Below, piece by piece: positions 13,017 through 23,722 of a stretch of 64,000 bases of DNA. The notes under the pieces were generated by a model. It searched no databases. It was not told where the DNA came from and saw only the letters and a list, made by a program, of their open reading frames with translations. Numbering within the stretch: the first letter of the stretch is position 1; each line of letters starts with the position of its first letter. This stretch comes from Whitmania pigra (taxonomy: Eukaryota > Annelida > Clitellata > Hirudinida > Haemopidae). The stretch lies in NCBI GenBank assembly GCA_021613335.1, contig JAJTWR010000311.1, positions 576,001 to 640,000 of the forward strand, in the 5' to 3' direction. Both the position numbers and the translations under genes were made by a program.

Positions 13017-14054
13017 ATCATTTTATTAATTTTTTTGATTTGTAATTAATAATAATAAATTGAATCAACTAAAAATTTTGAATTTAGGCTAAGATTCGCA
13101 TTAATTATGCGGAACGAATAAACCCATTTCAATGAAATCCTGGAAAAAGTAGGTTTGCTATAACGGAAAACCTTTCTTGTTTTAAAAGTCTTTTACGTTA
13201 AAAATAATGTTTAAAATAACATTTTTAAAACTTGGCAATGTAGCTGCAACATAGCCAATAATAAACCCGTTATTTTGCCAATTAAATGTGTACATAAAAT
13301 TATTGTTTTATGAGACTCTATTATTTCATGCTATTTGAAAATATTATTATTTTTATTATAAACCAGATTATGAAAATGTCTCCAAGGTTTATGTTGCTCA
13401 CTGGTAGATTTGAAATATCAAGTCGTGCAAGTTTCGCTATTGACTACTTTATCGTGAATATCTCTCAAACGAATTTAAATTGGAAGTTCAAATTGCAGAA
13501 TATGAAAGAAAACTTCATATTCTAACATGTGTAACAGAATGGGCTTTCTAAAATTGGTTGAAGTCGAGATTTTAGGCACTTTTATGCAGTGTTGCAGATC
13601 ATTTGTTATATCTTTCTAAATATGAAGTTCAAAAGTTTTTTTTTGTGATTATAATATTAGTTAGATTGTAATTACCTATAAATTTATAAAATTATTCTTA
13701 AACGAAAATGAATGTTTGTTTTAAACACATTTTTATTAATATCTTGCTAAATATATGTAGTTAGAATTTCAACTTCAGACATGTTTGTCTCCAAGCCATC
13801 GGTGATATTTAAATGTAGTACTTGTACTTTAGAATGTAGTATTAAAAGAATTTGAACGCAATTTTACGCTAATATATTCATTTCAATATTGTTCACTTTT
13901 AAACACACTATACTCTCGATCTCCTATTGTCTCGATTACGATAAACTCAACAGAATCGATCTGAAAAAAAAACAAGGATATGGATTTAATTCTCAGCATG
14001 GAATATAGGCATAAAAAAAATTAGCCCTTAGTCTGAGTCAACCTTAAGACAAAA
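13017..14054. other. AT-rich intergenic, nothing recognised
   Basis: No convincing reading frame, RNA or repeat was seen. A 71-codon frame at 13310-13525 has no recognisable features. Confidence 0.5.
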
Positions 14055-14337
14055 GGGGTCATCCATAAAAACGCCCGCAAATGGTGGAGCGCTTCTAAAG
14101 CATACTAATGCTGAAGGGGGAGGGCAATTATTTTTGTTGAATAAAAACGAAATAATTTTTAAATTTTAGAAATGTATATGTTTTAATGATTTTATTTTAA
14201 TTTTTTAAATATTATTTTATTGACATTTGGGTACGTCCATAAAGTATGTCATGCTCGAGGAGGAGGATGTCTAAGAAATTGTGACAAATTAAAAATCACA
14301 GTTAAGATTTATTGTGGACGTCTTTGTGGACGACCCC
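14055..14337. mobile_element. Candidate MITE with ~21-bp inverted ends
   Basis: The left end (GGGGTCATCCATAAAAACG) and the reverse complement of the right end (GGGGTCGTCCACAAAGACG) agree at most positions, and the 283-bp interior has no coding capacity. A similar ACGTCCATAAAGTATGTC motif lies inside at about 14233, suggesting a nested or composite copy. Target duplication is unclear (CAAA at best). Confidence 0.55.
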
Positions 14338-14815
14338 CAAAGAGAAAAAGCGTCTTCTAGTTCAAATTTTGTTTGGTTTCTGTGCGCGCAAATAGAGATG
14401 TGCCGTCACTACATAACTACACTTGAGATTCTAGTTAACTTTATTTTGATGATTTCTTATTTTCTTTTTAATTTTTAAAATGTTTAAAGGAAGACGTCAA
14501 TAATCGTAATGTCTTATTAATCTCCAGTTATATTCTGGGGATCGGTTTCAAAAGATCGGCATTTTGCTAAGGACACCGCAACTTAACAAAAAGTTAAAAT
14601 TGTTAATTAACTAAACATAATTGCAATTGTTTTTATAAACACATTTCTTTCAGTACACCATATTTCAGACATTTTTGTTAGCTTTGAGATTATCCCCATA
14701 TCCAAAAATACATCAATATATCAACAACCGGCCACATTTGTTTATTTACATTTTATTACCCGACTGCCCATACTTGCTTGTTGTTATTTATATTTACATC
14801 ACCCAGCGGACGTCC
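14338..14815. other. AT-rich intergenic, nothing recognised
   Basis: No gene or clear repeat was recognised between the MITE-like element and the 184-bp array. Confidence 0.4.
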
Positions 14816-14824
14816 GATAGCTTC

Positions 14825-15345
14825 ACTCTTGTCGGAACACAGCCTCATTTCAAATGCAATAAACCGTAACTTAAACTTAACTAAATTTTTCGACAAAGGT
14901 CTCATTTTAAAGAGATTAAACTATCTTTATCGCTTTGGCAAGCCCTTTGCCATCAGACACTTATTTTTCAGGTTTATTAACGCTCAAAGTTTACGCACTA
15001 ATTGTACTCACTGCCTCGGAACACAGCCTCATTTCAAATGCAATAAACCGTTACTTAAACTTAACTAAATATTTCGACAAAGGTCTCATTTTAAAGAGAT
15101 TAAACTATCTTTATCGCTTTGGCAAGCCCTTTGCCATCAGACACTTATTTTTCAGGTTTATTAACGCTCAAAGTTTACGCACTAATTGTACTCACTGCCT
15201 CGGAACACAGCCTCATTTCAAATGCAATAAACCGTAACTTAAACTTAACTAAATTTTTCGACAAAGGTCTCATTTTAAAGATATTTAAACTATCTTTATC
15301 AAGTTGGAGAGGCCTTTGCCATCAGACACTTATTTTTCAGGTTAT
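14825..15345. repeat. 184-bp tandem repeat, about 2.8 copies
   Basis: The motif TCGGAACACAGCCTCATTTC occurs at 14832, 15016 and 15200, exactly 184 bp apart, with near-identical intervening sequence. The last unit diverges at about 15300 and runs into the BED-finger hAT remnant. Because 184 is not a multiple of 3, the open frames across it shift at each unit and are not a repeat protein. A diverged reverse-orientation piece sits at 22190-22257. Confidence 0.92.
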
Positions 15346-15777
15346 TGTGACTGTCAGGATGAAGCCTCTGGTGTTCCTTAAGCTTTGATGGCCTCATGCT
15401 TTCAGCACTGAGAACCTTTCCGCATATGAAGCATTGAGGCTTCTCAATACCATCACGCTCGGTGACACATATAAACCCAAACTCGGTGTAGCTCTCACAA
15501 TATTTTCGCTTCTTTGGGAGCATCTTGCCACTGAAAATAACCGCAATAAGAAAATGGCCGTCGCAGTCGCGTGTTATGTACACACATAAACATATAAACA
15601 CAAAAGTTAAGTTATGCATAAATATTTTTTAAAAATTTAGTTTAAGAATAATTTTTAAAATTTTTTATGCTGAATTTTGAAAAGTACTCCACGGCCCCCC
15701 TGGACCCCCTTCACGGCCCCCCTGGACCCCCTTCACGGCTCCCCTAGGGAGCCCTGGTTCCCAGGTTGGGAACCCTG
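15299..15777 (-). mobile_element. hAT remnant: 5' end with BED zinc finger
   Basis: Reading on the minus strand from 15777, the element starts CAGGGTTCCCAACCTGGGAA, a typical hAT terminal repeat, then a C/G-rich leader that repeats CACGGCCCCCCTGGACCCCC. A frame follows (about 15513-15340) encoding MLPKKRKYCESYTEFGFIC, CFICGKVLSAESMRPSKLKEH and H.LHPDSH. That is the N-terminal BED-type finger (C-x2-C...H) of ZBED5/SCAND3-like hAT transposases. The catalytic part is missing, and the element is cut off where the 184-bp repeat starts. Confidence 0.75.
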
Positions 15778-16208
15778 TACTAGGGAGAGCTAATAAACAA
15801 TGTTACATTTTTTATAATAAATACAATACTGTCTGTCCATCTTGAAATCAATATAAACACAATTATACATTATCTGAGGCACGAGAGCTGTTACTTTAAT
15901 ATATTTAATGTTATTTAATTTTAATATGTCCACAATTTTTGGAATTCAGCAGAAGGTTTTTCTAGTTTTATAACAACATGAATAACAATAACTACAATAG
16001 TCATTAATATATAGCTATAAATAAATATTATTTCACAACCATTATGTAATAAATAAATAAATAATTATATTATTCAAAGAGGACATCTCCATGTCGATAA
16101 GATGGTTGCAAGTATCTTGCGACCTTTTTGATGCTTCTCTCAGATTCGTCATCCTCCTCTCATGTTCTCTTTCCATCTCTAAAGATCTTCTTTCCAACTA
16201 GAATAAAC
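15778..16208. other. AT-rich intergenic, nothing recognised
   Basis: No gene or element seen. Confidence 0.4.
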
Positions 16209-16410
<202 letters not shown>

Positions 16411-16719
16411 ATGTGGCAGGAGTGATTACAACAAGCATTAATAACAAAACAATGGCATCATTTTATAAATACAAAAAAAATACAAAAAATTTATCATTGC
16501 GATAAAAAGGCATTATTGGGATTAAACATTTCACACAATTTACAATTCATAACTTACACTCCATATTTAAGATCATGCTCAAATGCAATCATCACTTCAG
16601 TTTCACCATAGGGCAATGTTAATACAGTTTAGTTAGAATTAACTTAAATAAGTAATTAATTAATTCAATAACTGCAATCAATCAAAATCTCCTCCCATTA
16701 TCAACCAATAGCAACTAAC
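16411..16719. other. Intergenic, nothing recognised
   Basis: No gene or clear repeat seen. Confidence 0.4.
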
Positions 16720-17101
16720 CTCAGATTTGTTGCACAAGAGCAATTTTTCTCTTTTCTCAATGTCAGACAAACTCTTCTTAAGTTCTGCATTCAGTTTTTC
16801 ATATTTTTCCATATAAAAATATTTTTAAAAATTATCATATTAAATGAGGCATGCACTAACATGTTAACACTTAAAATTTATATTAACAGCTATTAATATA
16901 GTGAAGTGCTGATTCATCTCAAATCATGCAGCACGTCGCCAAACGATGATCAAATATTTTTAATAATTGAACGAAATCCATAAAATTTTGAAATTAAAAT
17001 CAAACAACTCGTGACCTCCGCCGAGACGAGAAGCGCTCTCTCCCTGTCCTTCTTTTTGAAATTGTTTTCCAAATCCTTCTCCAAGCGAACCCACATTTTT
17101 A
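16720..17101 (-). pseudogene. Two stray coiled-coil exons resembling CEP120
   Basis: Minus strand. The exon-like stretch 17101-17016 (acceptor TTTCAG, donor GAG|GTCACG) reads MWVRLEKDLENNFKKKDRER followed by ALLVSAE. The stretch 16813-16720 (donor GAG|GTTAGT) reads YEKLNAELKKSLSDIEKREK. Together they resemble the CEP120 C-terminal coiled coil (KKRDKEREALV, then EQLQKTLIDLEKREQQL). The second has no usable acceptor AG nearby, and no other CEP120 exons were found, so I treat them as shards. Coiled coils are easy to misassign. Confidence 0.45.
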
Positions 17102-17329
17102 CTGAAATCTTTCAGTGAATTTCAAATCAAAAAATTATGTAGTCCATCGTCATCGTAATTATTATCACCCTTGTGCTTTCACTTACAACCAAGAACAAAT
17201 GATGATGATGATGATGACGACGACGACGATGATGAAGATTGTGGTGCTGCTGCTGATGATTATGTTGATAACAATAAAAAAGTTTAGTTCTGCTTGTCTT
17301 GCTTCATGTCTTAATAATCATCAACAAAC

Positions 17330-19134
17330 CCTCTGTCTGCCAAGGTGAACAAGGTGCCAGAACCCTTCACTGATTCGAGAAGGCCGCACAACGATTCAAG
17401 GATTTCGGCGGTGGCCAAGTTGATCTCGTCCAAAAAGATCCCATCCCCGTTCTTTATGGCTCGCACAAGAGCTCCCTGATTGGTAGATTGGCAATGGATA
17501 ATTATTTGAAATTTTAAAATTTATGTCTAATGACATGATTGTAATGTGAAATAATTACCGAAGTTAAAATAGTGTCTTAGGATAGTATTTCAATCAGTTT
17601 TATGATATAGAAAATCTATAAAATATGTAATCTGGAGACGAACCTCAATGAATGAGAACGCATTGGTGCACTGCTCGACAAGAGTCTCCAATTGGGCGAT
17701 GCGTTGCGAGCAGTGATGGGCAAAATAAATCGCGATTGCGATTTGAATCGTGATTTAGGCAAGGTTGCGATTCGATTTGAACATTGTTGGATTCGATTTT
17801 GGCCTCAGTGATTTTGATTCGATTAGATTTGCCTTTTTTTTTATTCGATTTGCTTTTTCAAATCGAATCATTGAAATAAAGATGGTTATATATTTTTAAT
17901 TTTGTAAAAATGGTTATAAATTTAAGAATTCTATATCTTTGGCGTGCTCCCCGTTAAATAAACATTGTTGTAGGTTACATGCTTTTGTTCTACTTGTAGC
18001 TCTACCGCGTTTTAAATATGTCCGAGTTAGATAGCAGGAAATATGGGATTTTTCTCTTTAGTCCAGTCATCTAGAGCTGTACAAAGATGCAAAATAAAAA
18101 GATAAAAAAAGAACAACTCAACAGAGTCATTCGTTGCTACCATTCATGGCTGTGGCAGGAGGTATTAATGAAAATTCTCTTTCTCTGACATACAATGATT
18201 CCAATCCAAAGCAAAAGGCCCTTACCGAAGGAATAGTGAAACATCTTGTAGCCGAAGCAATGCTTTCACTACGCATAGTTGAAAGTTCAGGTTTTGCCTC
18301 TTTTATGAGAATTGTGGATCCAAATTATGTTATCCCAAGTAGAAGGACTATAAATAGAAAATTAACCGGTGCATTGCAGACATTAAGAGACAATTTGAAG
18401 AATTAAATTGAACTACTAATTAATAATAATTTGAGCGTCAGATGTGTACATGCTTCAACAGGTTTGTGGAGCAGCCGTTCATTTGAACCAATTATTGGAG
18501 TAAAATTCCACTACTTTGACGAAGGCTTTCAGCTGAGAACAAAGACGGCTGCCTACAGACACTTCGGGTCCTAACACACAGGAAAAAATATTTGTGCAGC
18601 TTTTGAGGAAATACTGTCAGAGAATGGGTTGCAGAGCATTGACATTGGATATTTTGTTACTGACAATGCCAGAAACATGCTCAAAGCATTCACAATATTT
18701 TCCGAGGAAGCTGCCAGGTTTGCCTTTGATCAAAAGGAAAATAAAAGATTATCTATATGTACTGATTATCAGACACCAATTTTTATCAGACACCTCTTTT
18801 TGGTTTCAATAAGTAAATAAATAAATAAATATAATAAAACTAAAAATGTTGGCTGTTAATTTCATTGTGTTTTGCTCGAAAAAATTTGCGAAGATAGGGC
18901 AGCAGTAAATTTTGGAAGATTTGATTCGATTTGGGATTTGGGCATTTGGGATTTGATTCTATTTGGAATTTTTTGATTCTATTTGAGATTTGGTTGTTGA
19001 GATTTAAATCATTTTACAAATGATTTGAGATTTGACCATTGAGATTCGATTTGATTTGTGCCCATCACTGGTTGCGAGACGTTCGACCACTCATGGTGAA
19101 GCACATGTCCCTCCTCGAAGCGGGAAAACATTTT
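17330..19134 (-). pseudogene. Midasin (MDN1)-like AAA+ exon pair, split by a hAT insertion
   Basis: Minus strand. The upstream exon occupies 19134-19071 plus 17702-17644, split by the hAT element. Its two halves read in one frame (EEGHVLHHEW up to the insertion, then ETLVEQCTNAFSFIE). The next exon, 17475-17330, reads GALVRAIKNGDGIFLDEINL, then ATAEILESLCGLLE and LADRG. FLDEIN is a Walker B motif, and the SFIEGALV...LDEINLA...LxDRG order is that of an AAA domain of midasin, the dynein-like ATPase of 60S ribosome assembly. No other MDN1 exons follow, so this is a fragment. Both exons keep plausible splice sites. Confidence 0.65.
17711..19070. mobile_element. hAT transposon with perfect 8-bp target duplication
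   Basis: Ends are CAGTGATGGGCAAAA and (reverse complement) CAGTGATGGGCACAAAT. The flanks are identical 8-mers GTTGCGAG at 17703-17710 and 19071-19078, as hAT elements make. The interior has palindromic GATTCGATTTG-rich subterminal repeats and a decayed plus-strand transposase: FASFMRIVDPNYVIPSRRTI near 18295-18355, TGLWSSRSFEPIIGVKFHYF near 18460-18520 and FVTDNARNMLKAF near 18650-18690, typical of ZBED1/4-like hAT proteins. Catalytic frames are broken and the C-terminal region is missing. The conserved frame runs opposite to the MDN1-like host exon. Confidence 0.93.
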
Positions 19135-19311
19135 CTAACAAAATATTAAATAATTGAATTCATGAAATATTTAATATTAATCCTAAATCATCACTTAGGC
19201 TGAATATTATCAGGTTCATAGGCAAAGTTAGGAGGAGCTAAAAAATCCTGATAGAAGTATTAATTATGTTAACGATGATAAATATATCAGCTTACATAAA
19301 GGCACCCTAAG

Positions 19312-19389
19312 AATTTGTGGTTCCTTTCTACAATGTAATAGAATGGCGTGATTGACAGTGTCGAACGCCTTCGCTAAGTCCAGGAATAA
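19312..19389 (-). mobile_element. Non-LTR reverse transcriptase shard
   Basis: The minus-strand frame LFLDLAKAFDTVNHAILL is the conserved RT motif (LDLSKAFDTVxHxILL) of CR1/L2-type elements. Only about 80 bp is recognisable. Confidence 0.75.
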
Positions 19390-20333
19390 TTTTCAGAGAT
19401 ATAAAATAATAATAAGTTAATAATAATCGTCGAAGTGAAGATATAATAATTTTAATAAGATTATACCAATGTTCCCTTAGAGAGTTTAATTTTTAGACAT
19501 TCCTTCAACTGACAAAAAGTGAATCAATCACAATATGAGCATAGAGTAACAACATCCTCTTTACTACTTTTCCAGTGCAAAATAAAATATTTTTTCATCA
19601 ATTAAAAAAAATAGAAGAAACTATACGATCAAGCCTTCTGTTGATTAAAATAGGCCAACTTTACAGATTTTCTGCCGGTAAATTAAATTGTAGGAATAAA
19701 TAAAAAAACATTAACACACAAGACACTGACTTCAAATCTGTTCTCGTTTTGTTTGTATCTTAGTTCTGGGTGCGCGTTAATTTCACTTAAAACTCATGAT
19801 AAGAAAGGGGTTAATAAAAAAATGATAAGCAATGTTTTTATTAATAGTATGCAGTAATAGCTTACAAATAAAATGTCATCTTCTAGCCTCTCTTTTCAGG
19901 TTGCATGCTACAGGAAGTAAAGGACTGAAAGTTTTACTAACTTTAATTTTAAATGTTAACTTCTAAATTGTGTATTTAAGAACTAAAATGTAAACTAAAA
20001 TTATCACACGAATCCAGACATGGGGTACTTGAGTACCGATTTCCAATGTTCCCTCTAAGTTGCAAGGTCGCGTACTTGACAATTAAACAGTGCGCATCAG
20101 TTTCGAAATGCCACGCAGTGATTTTTAATAATAATAATAATTGGTTACATGGCGCCTTCAGCATAACGTTAAAGGCATGATGTACGTTTGATGGACTTTA
20201 GTCTGAAGAATGGAGACCGGATAAGGCCGAGCGACATTAGGCGAGTTTAATTGATAAGCTGTAGACAGGGCAGCCCACCTCCCTCCCAGCGTCTACTAGA
20301 ACTACGAATCATCAAGCGTAACCATTTACTTGA
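19390..20333. other. Intergenic with faint hAT-like end motifs
   Basis: No gene seen. CAATGTTCCCT motifs followed by TAGAGAG (about 19470) and TCTAAG (about 20043) resemble ends of a hAT family, but no pair with a target duplication could be set. Confidence 0.35.
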
Positions 20334-20356
20334 TTTTCAATCAATTGACTGTAATG

Positions 20357-20415
20357 TAGGTCCCAATCAATTTAGTTATGCAACGGCCTTTAATCAAATA
20401 AATAAAATAAATAAA
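20357..20415 (+). mobile_element. 59-bp retroposed tail with 15-bp target duplication
   Basis: The insert is flanked by identical CAATTGACTGTAATG copies at 20342-20356 and 20416-20430. The same site is present without the insert near position 9-23 of copy A (one mismatch). It carries AGTTATGCAACGGCC near its middle and ends in an AATAAA-type tail, matching the 3' end of the retrotransposon at 7785-7830. Confidence 0.85.
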
Positions 20416-20457
20416 CAATTGACTGTAATGAATAACTTCTCTAATAAAACATTTCAG

Positions 20458-20496
20458 ACTTGCAGAATTGGAGGATTCTGGTGATTACTTCTGTCA
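20458..20496 (+). pseudogene. Remnant of robo Ig4 exon in copy B
   Basis: The acceptor and first bases of the Ig4 exon are followed by an internal deletion of about 64 bp (copy A 55-120). After that, the segment encoding LEDSGDYFCH resumes and stops abruptly. The frame is broken and the donor is lost. Confidence 0.85.
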
Positions 20497-20925
20497 TTTT
20501 TACTACAAAATATCTGGCTTATTATTTTTTAATATAAATGATGCTAGATATTTGTTTGTTTGTATTATGTTCCAGTTCGAGATTATATGAAACTGTTTAT
20601 TTAACAAAAACCATAGACGGGTTTATAGTTTATAAAGCTTATTATAAACACATTACTATATCTACATATTATCTAAATTTAATTATTCATTGTTCTTCAC
20701 ATTTGAGAATAAAGAGCCTAAAGCATGATGGCAGAATCGGATACAAAAGTTGAGGTCGTTATGCTATTTTCAATAAAACTGTAGCAAATTTAAAGCTGGA
20801 AAAAGGATTCATAAAAAATACATATCTAAGCTACAATATAATTACAAATTAGCGTTGTAGGATGACTACAAATAATGATTTGAAGCTTGAAACAAATCGT
20901 GTCACTTCGATTTGATTAAAAAACT
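20497..20925. other. Copy B-specific replacement DNA
   Basis: Unrelated to copy A. No gene recognised. Confidence 0.5.
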
Positions 20926-21380
20926 AAAAAAACCAGTTGAAAGTTGTCGATAATTAATGCAAGTTTACAACGAATTACGGAACAAAATTACAATTCTGGC
21001 CAGTGCGATTTTAAACGAATATTTGGTGATTATTTTGGTGCATATTATTATTTTTCAGAAAAGTTACAGAACAATTATGCAAATTTAAACAAAGATTTAA
21101 AAATCTGGCCAGTGCGATTTTAAGAGAAATGTTTGATGATTATTTTGGTGTAATTTATTTTGAAATTGGTTGAGCAGCTAAAAAGATTTTTGATCACAAA
21201 GTTGTCGCATTTTGATGCTTTTCGAAAAAGTTGTCGATACTTTAAGCAAGTTTACAACGAATTTCGGAGTAAAATTAAAAATCTCGCCAGTGTGATTTTA
21301 AGATTAATGTTGGATGATTATTTCGGTGTAATTTAATTTGACATTGGTTGAGTAGTTAAAAAGATTTTTGAATCTGCTAG
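20926..21380. repeat. Degenerate tandem repeat
   Basis: Phrases recur in fixed order three times: AAGTTTACAACGAATT(T/A)CGG, then (T/C)CTGGCCAGTGCGATTTTAA, then GATGATTATTTTGGTGTAAT. Spacing is variable at roughly 110-190 bp. Noncoding and found only in copy B. Confidence 0.75.
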
Positions 21381-21589
21381 AGTCGTAACACAGGCTTTTA
21401 ACAATGGGACTTTTCGCACTGCTAGCCTTATTCAAGTCAGTTTTTTGGCCTGACAAACTTCAGTCATGTAAATACTGGCGCCCCATGTAGAGTGATCGGG
21501 CTGTTTTGGTATTTAAAACAGCCATAATTGAATCTGGCAAAGTAGAAATCTTAACAAACATCTTGATGTTAAATAAGAGATATTAAATT

Positions 21590-21840
21590 TCATCAGTCGA
21601 TATGTCGTGGTTATTGAGTAAAAAGATTTGTAAGACAATCCATTAATGGAAGGACTTGCTCCTATTATGTCTCGCGATATTTGAAGCGAATATGTTGTTC
21701 CACAATTTTAAAGACTAACAAGACATATATATTTGGAAAGTAGAAATCTGAATGAACATTATGGTGCACATTTCATCAGTCGACAAGTCGTGGTTATTGA
21801 GTAAGAAGACTTTTGAACGAATTCCATAAATTCCTAATAA
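21590..21840. repeat. Two-copy repeat, about 180 bp
   Basis: CATCAGTCGA, then GTCGTGGTTATTGAGTAA and AATCCAT-type sequence, occurs at 21593 and again at 21773. This looks like a further degenerate member of the tandem family just upstream. Confidence 0.6.
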
Positions 21841-22006
21841 TTTCAAAAAATTGAAAATCTTCCTACAATTGATATATAACCATTTTTGAAAAGTATTTGA
21901 AACGTTGTTTCCCAATATTATAATTTGAAATTTGGCATTAGAAATTAAATTTGAGTGTCTGCTAACTTCAGCCACGTTAGAGACTAGGCTTTTTACCATT
22001 TATATA

Positions 22007-22257
22007 AGTGTCTGCTGGCGTCCTAATCATCTAGCTATGCAACGGACGTTAACAAAACATTTTTTGAGGACAAGTGAAACAAATAACTATAGAACGTGGT
22101 TAAAGTGACCAGTATATGATAATGGGAGTGTAGTGACAATACATCCCTGCTGTCATGCATATAGTATAAAGACAATTCGAATTTGAATCGAGGCTGTTTT
22201 CCGAGTGCGTAAAATTTGGGCGCAAATAACTTGGAAATAAGTGTCTGATGGCAAAGG
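22007..22257. mobile_element. Repeat patch: retroposon tail and reversed 184-bp unit piece
   Basis: 22020-22055 carries CCTAATCATCTAGCTATGCA followed by ACGGACGTTAAC, the recurrent retroposon tail. 22190-22257 (GCGTAAAATTTG, then AATAAGTGTCTGATGGCAAA) matches the reverse complement of part of the 184-bp array unit at about 15 kb. It abuts the point where robo similarity resumes. Confidence 0.6.
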
Positions 22258-23668
22258 CGTCCTTCGTCCTCTTCAGTAAAAGTCCTGGCATTTCTTCGTT
22301 TCCAGGACAACCGTCGGCACCAACCGCCTCGGAGGTGAGTTGAAACCCTGGAAAAACAACTCGCCGCACAACTTCGCCATACTTTTCTGACCTGAAAGAC
22401 GGTATCACAATCATAACAACGCATGTCAGGATGGACGCGTCATAGAAATCTTGTGAAGAAAGTTTATCATCAGTTTGTTTTACACGTCTGTTATCTCATC
22501 AGATAAAACATTCCTCGGTGAGGTTGTCTTGGCTGCCAAACGTGGAGAGGGGGTCTTCGGAGGTGGAGGGTTACGTGCTCGACATGTTTTGCATGGACTG
22601 CCAACAAAAGGTTCAATAAATTATTATTAATTATCAATTCTCGAAGAATCCAATTGCAGTTTGTAATTTTAATTGTAAGACGTGGAACCAGATGAAGGTG
22701 GAATCTCCAAATCCAAGCACCATCGTCTCCAACCTCTTCCCAGACTCCACCTACTTTTTCCTGGTTAGAAGTAAAAACTCTCACGGTCTCGGTGCACCGA
22801 GTGCTACCTCGGTCCCCATAAAAACCAGAGGTGAGACCAATTTGGCTGCCGTCGTCGACAAATTATCACGTTAACTTTAACTGATTCATTCCGCCTGCAA
22901 TATTTTTGAACTACTTCATCGCTATACTCTGCATTCTCTTCCGATATTTTTGACTTTTGGTCGCAAACATTTTGACATCGCAAAACGCCAAAAAGTTCAT
23001 AAAATCAATGCTGCTTAGGGACGTGCGAATCATCCGTTAACCATCATCGCACACAAGGAACGTGTTGTTCTCTTCGGAAACAATCGAAATTATAGAAACA
23101 CCTGCTCCATTAAAAATAAAAGATGAAATATAAAAGATGAATAAACCTCCAATAAAACCAGGCTACAGGAGGTCGAATTACCAGAGAGAAGGAGTTTACG
23201 AATTCCTGACGAACCAACAACTCGTTCAGCCACTGAGTGCAGAGGCCATCAGTTCAACCGCCCTCAGAGTTGATTGGGGATTTTTGGAGGATTTTAAAGA
23301 GTTCATCGAAGGTTTCATTGTCAAGTACCAAGACATTGACAGGTACTTTTTGTTGGCGATGTCTGTTGTGCTTTAGTTTAGTTACGAACGTCTTTTGCAC
23401 GATATGATCGCATCATCGTAATTAATAATATTTCCACCTATATCACATAACAAAAAGTGGTTATGATGCTTATGGTTTTGTGTCTTATTAATGCCTATTC
23501 AGATATCCGACCTGCTGTCTATCATTGCCATGTATTTTGAGTGCATACCACGTGTTCATCATCCATATTTCAAGAACTGTAACTCGAGCCTGCTCTGCAA
23601 TTTTTTCCACATCAACCTAACAACATTAGCATCATCACCATCGCCGTCATCATCATCATCGTCGTCGC

Positions 23669-23722
<54 letters not shown>

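Noticed and set aside
14675..15388. Overlapping frames suggesting a repeat protein (LISNAINR...CTHC)
   Set aside because: The 184-bp period changes frame at each unit, there is no start context, and no family is recognised.
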